DNA of 8,995 nt from Clostridium sp. CAG:253 (GTDB lineage: Bacteria; Bacillota; Clostridia; Lachnospirales; Lachnospiraceae): assembly GCA_000436755.1 (NCBI GenBank), contig FR887247.1:1-8995 (forward strand), given 5' to 3'. The notes below the pieces were generated by a model. That model worked only from the letters and a program-made list of their open reading frames with translations, did not search any database and had not been told where the DNA came from. Positions within the stretch are counted from its first letter, which is position 1. Each line of letters starts with the position of its first letter. The position numbers and the translations under genes are program-made. This document shows positions 1 through 4,198 of the stretch, in pieces.

Positions 1-68
1 AAAAATCTTTTGATAGATTTTGAAATCTGCTTATCATTTTGAGTTGCTTGTGTTATACTTTTATTCAT
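1..68 (-). CDS. 5' end of a probable IS transposase (cut by window edge)
   Basis: A minus-strand reading frame starts with ATG at 68-66 and runs off the left edge after 22 complete codons (MNKSITQATQNDKQISKSIK, then RF). A CCGGAG ribosome site lies 9 nt upstream (78-83 on the plus strand), and a TATAAT box lies further upstream. The N-terminal peptide resembles, from memory, IS4-type transposases found in many copies in Lachnospiraceae. That match rests on very few residues and no catalytic motif (DDE) is inside the window. The setting supports a mobile element: flanking inverted repeats, a terminus-like stretch near 153-173 and two broken genes just beyond. It could instead be another small protein of unknown function. 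Confidence 0.5.
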   Translation of the reverse strand, partial: MNKSITQATQNDKQISKSIKRF

Positions 69-139
69 AGCATGAGTCTCCGGAAGTATGATTGTTTCTG
101 AACAACTCAATTATACCCAAAAAGACGGTTTCATGCTAT
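67..139 (-). repeat. 9-bp inverted repeat flanking transposase promoter and RBS
   Basis: ATAGCATGA at 67-75 is the exact reverse complement of TCATGCTAT at 131-139. In minus-strand RNA the downstream arm includes the first two bases of the start codon and most of the spacer behind the RBS. The upstream arm lies outside the predicted transcript. A smaller nested hairpin, TTGTT/AACAA (92-96/101-105), and another 8-bp repeat, TTGAGTTG/CAACTCAA (39-46/103-110), fall in the same stretch. Confidence 0.6.
110..138 (-). promoter_or_regulatory. Candidate transposase promoter
   Basis: On the minus strand a perfect TATAAT (110-115) lies 17 nt from a poor -35 (TAGCAT, 133-138). Transcription would start near 103 and give a leader of about 35 nt that contains the CCGGAG RBS. 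The weak -35 box suits a poorly expressed transposase. Only the -10 box is convincing. Confidence 0.35.
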
Positions 140-198
140 TTTTATGCCAGTTATTATTGAATTTTCAAGGTGCATAGGCTCTTACTTAAGTGCGAAGT

Positions 199-227
199 TT
201 GAGTTATTTAATTTTATTCACTATAAT
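199..227 (+). promoter_or_regulatory. SigA-type promoter of the XRE pseudogene
   Basis: TTGAGT (199-204), a 17-nt spacer and a perfect TATAAT (222-227) form a good vegetative promoter. The predicted start is near 234, about 25 nt ahead of a GGAAGGAG ribosome site (258-265). The control region is better preserved than the gene it serves. Confidence 0.65.
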
Positions 228-273
228 ATTCTATATAAGCAGTATTTATGGCATTTCGGAAGGAGTTTTCTCT

Positions 274-440
274 CATTATCATAAGGAAAAAATAAAGCTT
301 GTTAGAAATTTTAGAAAAATGACTCAACAACAGCTCGTAGAAACAGTTTGAATAGAAGTAAAAGGAACTGCAAACCGTATTGCTCAATACGAATGTGACT
401 ACCGAATCCCCCTAAATGATATGTTAATGAATAGTTCTTT
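274..440 (+). pseudogene. Broken XRE-family helix-turn-helix regulator
   Basis: In the frame of position 301 the translation is KIKLVRNFRKMTQQQLVETV, a stop, then IEVKGTANRIAQYECDYRIP. This is the typical start of a Cro/CI-type DNA-binding domain, with MTQQQL in helix 2 and RIAQYE in the recognition-helix region. Three defects are visible. No ATG, GTG or TTG lies in frame at the proper distance behind the strong RBS at 258-265. An in-frame TGA at 349-351 sits where relatives usually have Gly, consistent with one G-to-T change. Resemblance fades near 435, just before a hairpin at 445. Intact relatives continue for tens of residues more, so the 3' end is lost. The XRE assignment rests on motif memory but is fairly safe; the target operator is unknown. 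Confidence 0.7.
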
Positions 441-444
441 AAAT

Positions 445-463
445 CCCCCATTTGAAATGGGGG
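445..463. repeat. Perfect hairpin at junction of two broken genes
   Basis: CCCCCATTT (445-453), one G, then AAATGGGGG (455-463) make a perfect 9-bp stem, with AA and TT just outside. It is the only run of G/C of this kind in an A+T-rich stretch. It lies exactly where XRE similarity ends and macro-domain similarity begins. Hairpins like this occur at IS200/IS605-type ends, and some occur as stand-alone palindromic repeats. There is no T-tract, so terminator function is unlikely. Confidence 0.6.
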
Positions 464-470
464 TTGCTAA

Positions 471-854
471 CTGGATGAAAAATACTGGTACAATGTGGAT
501 GTTATTACCTGTGCTGCACCTAATTTGAGAGAAAAGCCGGGGAATATACACAATCTGGGTGATGGTGACAAATGTGTTAAGGTAAGTGATAAGCAGCTTT
601 TGGAAATACAGCAGAAGCGTCTTAGAAGAATTTTGGATATAGCCGTTGATAAAAGAGAAGAAGCTGTAATTTTAGGAGCATTTGGGTGTGGGGCATTTAT
701 GAATAAACCTGAAGTTGTTGCCTTGGCGGCAAAAAATGTAATAAAAGATTATTTAAATGCCTTTAAAGCGATTGAGTTTGCTGTTTATTGCAGTCCCAGA
801 GATGATAGAAATTATAAGACTTTTGCCAGAGTGCTTAAATCTGTGGCACAATAA
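471..854 (+). pseudogene. N-terminally truncated TIGR02452-type macro-domain protein
   Basis: The open frame runs from just after a TAA at 468-470 to the TAA at 852-854. Family-like sequence (YWYNVDVITCAAPNLR) begins upstream of the first possible start, a GTG at 495 with no RBS, so an initiation codon is missing. What remains is the C-terminal half: VITCAAPNLR, then GAFGCGAFMNKPEVV, and a final YCSPRDDRNYKTF segment. Those motifs mark the TIGR02452/DUF2263 family, microbial PARG-like macro-domain proteins thought to bind or hydrolyse ADP-ribose. Family members are roughly 260-290 residues from memory, so about half is lost, including the N-terminal ADP-ribose loop. Translation from GTG 495 would give 119 residues, but I consider it non-functional. 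The preserved frame suggests a recent truncation. Confidence 0.75.
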
Positions 855-905
855 ATTACATTAACGAACATATATTCATATGATAACATACTTATAAAAG
901 TGACG

Positions 906-960
906 AAAGGAGACAGACTTAGTGATAAAAATTATATGTAAGATATGCGTGGACTTGTGA
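906..960 (+). CDS. Possible 12-codon ORF with strong RBS (leader peptide or gene remnant)
   Basis: AAAGGAGA (906-913) is a near-perfect ribosome site placed 8 nt before GTG at 922. The frame reads MIKIICKICVDL and stops with TGA at 958-960, three bases before the stem of a strong terminator. The peptide includes a CKIC pair but no run of a single amino acid typical of classical attenuators. It may be a true micro-ORF or the start of a gene deleted up to its terminator. A possible -10 (TATAAA, 893-898) lacks a good -35. I do not recognise the peptide. Confidence 0.3.
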
Positions 961-962
961 CT

Positions 963-997
963 AAAATGAGCAAAATTAATTTTTTGCTCATTTTTTT
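963..997 (+). terminator. Strong rho-independent terminator
   Basis: AAAATGAGCAAAA (963-975) pairs perfectly with TTTTGCTCATTTT (982-994) around a 6-nt loop, and the T-run continues to 997. It ends transcription from the pseudogene patch and insulates spoIVA. Confidence 0.85.
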
Positions 998-1044
998 CTT
1001 CCTTTACTCATATATATAACAATAAATAACGTAATGATGCAATG

Positions 1045-1078
1045 GTCAAAATGCCTTTTGACTACAATATCATATAAA
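1045..1078 (+). promoter_or_regulatory. Candidate sporulation (SigE-type) promoter region of spoIVA, with palindrome
   Basis: In Bacillus subtilis spoIVA is read by mother-cell SigE. Two SigE-like -10 boxes are visible here, ACTACAAT (1061-1068) and CATATAAA (1071-1078), but neither has a clear -35 partner. No SigA promoter fits. A perfect palindrome, GTCAAAA-TGCC-TTTTGAC (1045-1062), lies where the -35 region would be and may be a regulator site. The leader to the GGGGG RBS (1090-1094) would be very short. Confidence 0.3.
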
Positions 1079-1098
1079 AAAATATATATGGGGGCAGT

Positions 1099-2586
1099 AT
1101 GGAAGAGTATAGCGTATATAATGACATTTCAAAGCGTACAAATGGAGAATTTTATTTAGGAGTCTGTGGCCCGGTCAGAACAGGAAAGTCAACATTTATA
1201 AAAAAGTTTATGGAAATGTTTGTACTGCCCGGAATTGAGGATGAGAATGACAGAAAACGGGCAATGGATGAACTGCCGCAGTCGGCAGAAGGAAAAACAA
1301 TAATGACAACGGAACCGAAATTTATTCCCAAAGAGGCAGTCAGGATAAATCTTTTTGATGGCAATGAAATAAAAGTCAGAATGGTAGATTGTGTTGGCTA
1401 TATAGTTGAAGATGCAAATGGTCTTATGGAAGGTGAGCGTGAGCGTATGGTTATGACTCCTTGGTCAGAAGAACCTATGCCTTTTGCAAAAGCAGCTGAG
1501 TATGGAACAAAAAAAGTTATACATGACCATTCGACAATAGGAATTGTTATAACGACAGACGGAAGTTTTGGTGACATATCAAGACAGAGTTATAAAGCTG
1601 CAGAGGATAAGACAATATCTGAATTAAAAGCTTTGGGAAAACCGTTTATAGTAATAGTAAATTCGGCAAATCCTTTTGGAGAGAAAGCAAAAGATGTTAT
1701 TACAGAAATAAAAGAGAGAACAGGTGTAACTCCGGTAGCGCTTAATTGTATGCAGCTTAGCAGTGAGGATGTTAAAAAGATAATGAAAAAGATACTTGAC
1801 TCATTTCCGGTAAGCCAGGTTTCATTTTATCTTCCAAAATGGGTAGAAATGCTTAAAACAAGTCATTGGCTTAAACAGGAACTTATAGCAAAAGTCAGGG
1901 AAATACTTGCAAAAGTAAGTTGTATTGGAGACATAAACAGGGAAAATATGCTGTCAGACAGTGATTATATCAGGCAGTTTGATATCAATAATATTGATAT
2001 GACTAATGGAAATGTCAGTATTACAGTTAAATTTGATGAAGAAAAGTATTATCAGATTTTAAGTGAACTTGTAGGAATGGATATAAAAGGAGAATATGAA
2101 CTTATACATATATTGAAAGAATTTGCAAAGAAGGGACAGGAGATTGAAAAAATAAGTGATTCGTTAGCGGAAGTAAAGAGAAAAGGATATGGTGTCATCA
2201 CTCCGTCAATAGAGGATATAAAGATAGATGAACCTGAACTTATACATCATGGCAATAAATTCGGGGTTAAGTTGAGAGCAACCAGTCCGTCAATTCATCT
2301 GATACAGGCAGATATCGAAACGGAAATTGCGCCTATTGTCGGAACAAAAGAGCAGGCAGAGGACTTGGTGAGATACATTGCCGGAGGCGAGGATATAATT
2401 TCTGAGGACGGACAGTCGGGAATATGGGATACAAGTATATTCGGAAAAACAGTGCGGCAGCTTGTTGAGGAGGGAATAGAATCGAAAGTCAATAAACTTA
2501 CAGATGAAAGTCAGGTGAAGCTTCAGGACACAATACAAAAGGTTATAAATGACAGTAACGGCGGACTTGTGTGTATTATCATTTGA
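1099..2586 (+). CDS. spoIVA: Stage IV sporulation protein A (spore-coat morphogenetic ATPase)
   Basis: SpoIVA assembles on the mother-cell face of the forespore membrane. There it hydrolyses ATP to polymerise irreversibly into the basement layer under the spore coat and is needed for cortex formation. The 495-residue length fits the B. subtilis protein (492). The N-terminal NTPase domain shows Walker A GPVRTGKST (residues 24-32, Lys30), the TT pair at 70-71 that acts as sensor in the family, and the Walker B-like MVDCVGY with Asp97. The middle and C-terminal parts are charged and helical. The protein ends in the conserved hydrophobic tail GGLVCIII, used for polymerisation and membrane or SpoVM docking in B. 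subtilis. ATG 1099 has GGGGG 4 nt upstream, a short but usable spacing. It appears monocistronic, with a terminator on each side. Confidence 0.97.
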   Translation: MEEYSVYNDISKRTNGEFYLGVCGPVRTGKSTFIKKFMEMFVLPGIEDENDRKRAMDELPQSAEGKTIMTTEPKFIPKEAVRINLFDGNEIKVRMVDCVGYIVEDANGLMEGERERMVMTPWSEEPMPFAKAAEYGTKKVIHDHSTIGIVITTDGSFGDISRQSYKAAEDKTISELKALGKPFIVIVNSANPFGEKAKDVITEIKERTGVTPVALNCMQLSSEDVKKIMKKILDSFPVSQVSFYLPKWVEMLKTSHWLKQELIAKVREILAKVSCIGDINRENMLSDSDYIRQFDINNIDMTNGNVSITVKFDEEKYYQILSELVGMDIKGEYELIHILKEFAKKGQEIEKISDSLAEVKRKGYGVITPSIEDIKIDEPELIHHGNKFGVKLRATSPSIHLIQADIETEIAPIVGTKEQAEDLVRYIAGGEDIISEDGQSGIWDTSIFGKTVRQLVEEGIESKVNKLTDESQVKLQDTIQKVINDSNGGLVCIII

Positions 2587-2628
2587 TATAACAACGGAGT
2601 TTTCGAGCGGGCATTCGTTTTCATAAAA

Positions 2629-2660
2629 AAAGTGGGTTGACAATTTTGTCAGCCTGCTTT
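2629..2660 (+). terminator. Hairpin terminator of spoIVA, overlapping next promoter
   Basis: AAAGTGGGTTGACA (2629-2642) pairs with TGTCAGCCTGCTTT (2647-2660) around ATTT. All 14 positions pair, three of them as G-U. The tail is only modest (TTTATTATATT), so termination may be partial. The left arm contains the -35 box of the following operon. Confidence 0.65.
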
Positions 2661-2665
2661 ATTAT
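2637..2665 (+). promoter_or_regulatory. SigA promoter of the gntR-ABC operon
   Basis: TTGACA (2637-2642), exactly 17 nt of spacer, then TATTAT (2660-2665) make a near-consensus vegetative promoter. The start is predicted near 2672, inside the palindrome that begins at 2666. The leader to the GTG at 2838 would be about 165 nt. Confidence 0.65.
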
Positions 2666-2698
2666 ATTAACTGTATTAACAATGTTAATACAGTTAAT
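2666..2698. promoter_or_regulatory. Perfect 33-bp palindromic operator, probably for the GntR regulator
   Basis: ATTAACTGTATTAAC (2666-2680) and GTTAATACAGTTAAT (2684-2698) are exact reverse complements around AAT. The palindrome abuts the -10 box and covers the predicted start site, the position of a repressor site. A palindrome next to a gene for a dimeric winged-helix regulator points to autoregulation. GTATTAA-type palindromes are typical for YtrA-like regulators of Firmicutes, from memory. In RNA it would also form a hairpin, but it has no T-tract. Confidence 0.7.
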
Positions 2699-2700
2699 TG

Positions 2701-2820
2701 TGATAATACGGTTGTGGGAGGCTTTATTATCAGAAAGAATTGGGGAACGGTATCATATGTCAGTTGTTTGGGATTGAAATTTCTACATATGACGAAAAAT
2801 AAACGTTTCAAGCGTATATG
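2701..2820 (+). other. Structured leader with mutually exclusive hairpins
   Basis: TGATAATA/TATTATCA (2701-2708/2725-2732) forms one 8-bp stem. TCATATGT/ACATATGA (2753-2760/2785-2792) forms another. CATATGACG (2786-2794) can also pair with CGTATATG (2813-2820) with one bulged G. The last two stems share 2786-2792, so only one can exist at a time. The downstream one ends 2 nt before the GGGGAGGTGA ribosome site (2822-2831). I recognise no known riboswitch class. Confidence 0.4.
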
Positions 2821-2837
2821 AGGGGAGGTGACAGAAA

Positions 2838-3203
2838 GTGATTCAGATAAATTATCGTGATTCAAGACCAATTTATGAGCAGATTAAGGACGGAATCAGA
2901 AAACTTATTGTGCAGGGGATTATGGAGAGCAATGAAAAATTGCCATCGGTAAGAGAGTTGGCAACATCACTTACGATTAATCCAAACACAATACAAAGAG
3001 CGTATAGGGAACTGGAAGCAGAAGGTTATGTATATACAGTGAAGGGGAAAGGCTGTTTTGTTGCGGGCATTCCTGAGGAAAATTCGGCAAGGAAGAGTGA
3101 ACTTTTGAAACAGGTTGCGGATATTTCGGAGGAACTTAAATTTATGGGGACTAAAAAAGAAGATATTTTTGCTGTTATAGATAAGGTATGGAACAGCAAA
3201 TAG
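2838..3203 (+). CDS. GntR-family transcriptional regulator, YtrA subfamily
   Basis: This 121-residue protein is the usual size for YtrA-type GntR regulators, which have a winged-helix DNA-binding domain and only a short helical C-terminal dimerisation tail without a metabolite-binding FadR or HutC domain. The N-terminus has the family signature: DSRPIYEQIKDGIRKLI (8-24), LPSVRELATSL (35-45), the recognition helix NPNTIQRAYRELEAEGY (48-64) and the wing YTVKGKGCFVA (66-76). The start is GTG at 2838, set by GGGGAGGTGA 6-7 nt upstream. It heads an operon with an ABC ATPase and permease, the usual partners of YtrA, and probably represses that operon through the palindrome at 2666-2698. In B. subtilis the related ytr operon responds to cell-wall antibiotics; the signal here is unknown. 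Confidence 0.93.
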   Translation: MIQINYRDSRPIYEQIKDGIRKLIVQGIMESNEKLPSVRELATSLTINPNTIQRAYRELEAEGYVYTVKGKGCFVAGIPEENSARKSELLKQVADISEELKFMGTKKEDIFAVIDKVWNSK

Positions 3204-3298
3204 CAAATCTTTAGTGAAAATTAAAGCTGCTACACGAAAAACTATATGAGGCAGCAAATCAGACGGGTGCAGGAATTATGCACAGAAATGAGGTAGAA

Positions 3299-4198
3299 AT
3301 GATAATAGGAAAAGATGTATGTAAAAGTTTTGAAGGGTTTAAGGCTTTGGATAATGCGTCATTTCATGTAAAAAAAGGCTCGGTATATGGATTGGTGGGA
3401 CCAAACGGTGCCGGTAAATCAACACTCCTTAGAAATATAACAGGTATATTTAAACCGGATAGCGGAAGTATACAAGTGGCAGGAGCGGATGTTTTTGAAA
3501 ATCCGGATGTAAAAGAAAAAATTGCATTCATCCCGGATGATGTATTTTATTTTAAACAGGCGAGCCTTGATGATATGATGAAGTATTATGCAGGCATTTA
3601 CAAGAAATTTGATAAAGAATTATATGTAAAACTTTGTAATTGTTTTCCGGCAATTGACAGAAAGATGCGTGTAAGAAGAATGTCAAAGGGTATGCAGAAA
3701 CAGTCGGCCTTTTTGCTTGCAGTTAGTATGCGGCCGGAGATTCTTGTTCTTGATGAACCGGTTGACGGACTTGACCCGGTTATGAGAAAACAGATATGGA
3801 ATATTCTTTTAAATGAAGTAAGTAAATATGGTGTGACAGTGCTTGTATCATCACATAATCTTAGGGAACTTGAAGATGTCTGTGATTATGTGGGAATTAT
3901 GAATAAAGGCAAATTGATAATAGAGCGTTCTTTGACAGAACTTCAGGGAAGTGTTTCAAAAGTTCAGGTAGCATTTGCAGATGAAGTACCGGAACTTGAG
4001 AAATATGTGAATGTGGTAAATCATTCTGTCATGGGAAAGGTTCATACTATTATTGTAAAAGGTGAACCGGAAATGGCAGAGAGGAAAATTATGAGTTTAA
4101 ATCCGATACTCATGGATGTTTTGCCGCTTACGCTGGAAGAAATATTTATATATGAGTTGGGAGGGGAAAATTATGAAGTCAAAGAAATCTTATTTTAG
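3299..4198 (+). CDS. ABC transporter ATP-binding protein (YtrB-like)
   Basis: This cytoplasmic ATPase subunit powers the permease encoded next. Counting from ATG 3299 (299 residues): Walker A GPNGAGKST (34-42), Walker B ILVLDEP (148-154), D-loop DGLDP (156-160) and switch His in SSHN (His186). The signature reads RMSKGMQKQ instead of LSGGQ, and the Q-loop position reads FIPDD without the usual Gln. Both are common in this exporter branch as far as I recall. About 100 C-terminal residues form a short regulatory tail. I chose 3299 because MIIGKDVCKSF is the normal family start and GAGGT (3290-3294) precedes it; an in-frame ATG at 3278 would add seven residues. It lies 95 nt after the regulator and overlaps the permease by 26 nt, implying coupled translation. 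The substrate is not predictable. Confidence 0.93.
   Translation: MIIGKDVCKSFEGFKALDNASFHVKKGSVYGLVGPNGAGKSTLLRNITGIFKPDSGSIQVAGADVFENPDVKEKIAFIPDDVFYFKQASLDDMMKYYAGIYKKFDKELYVKLCNCFPAIDRKMRVRRMSKGMQKQSAFLLAVSMRPEILVLDEPVDGLDPVMRKQIWNILLNEVSKYGVTVLVSSHNLRELEDVCDYVGIMNKGKLIIERSLTELQGSVSKVQVAFADEVPELEKYVNVVNHSVMGKVHTIIVKGEPEMAERKIMSLNPILMDVLPLTLEEIFIYELGGENYEVKEILF

Larger units (their letters stand above)
1..173 (-). mobile_element. Putative insertion-sequence end (partial)
   Basis: The stretch holds the start of a probable transposase gene, its promoter and RBS, and an A+T-rich segment whose minus strand begins TGCACCTTGAAAATTCAATA (about 154-173). I take that as the likely element terminus because it lies just outside the transposase promoter and just before the independent promoter of the XRE pseudogene. 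The other end and the target duplication are outside the window, so the boundary is inferred rather than proven. Confidence 0.4.

Noticed and set aside
495..854. Intact 119-residue gene starting with GTG at 495
   Set aside because: There is no ribosome site before 495, and family-like sequence continues upstream of the GTG to a stop codon at 468, so it is a truncated gene rather than a short complete one.
1083..1088. TATATA as a SigA -10 box for spoIVA with TTGACT at 1058
   Set aside because: The spacer is 19 nt, and the predicted start would fall on or next to the RBS, leaving no usable leader.
2591..2623. Partly repeated GTTTTCGA / CGTTTTCA stretch after the spoIVA stop
   Set aside because: It looked like a small palindromic or tandem repeat, but pairing is limited to about 3 bp and the two copies are imperfect, so no feature can be supported.
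2290..2643. Minus-strand 117-codon ORF across the end of spoIVA
   Set aside because: It is antisense to the well-supported spoIVA 3' end, has no RBS and shows no recognisable protein features; it also runs over the terminator hairpin.
3204..3298. Extra small gene between the GntR regulator and the ABC ATPase
   Set aside because: No frame in this 95-nt gap has a start with an RBS and a sensible length. Only a weak 5-bp GCTGC/GCAGC repeat (3226-3230/3251-3255) is visible.
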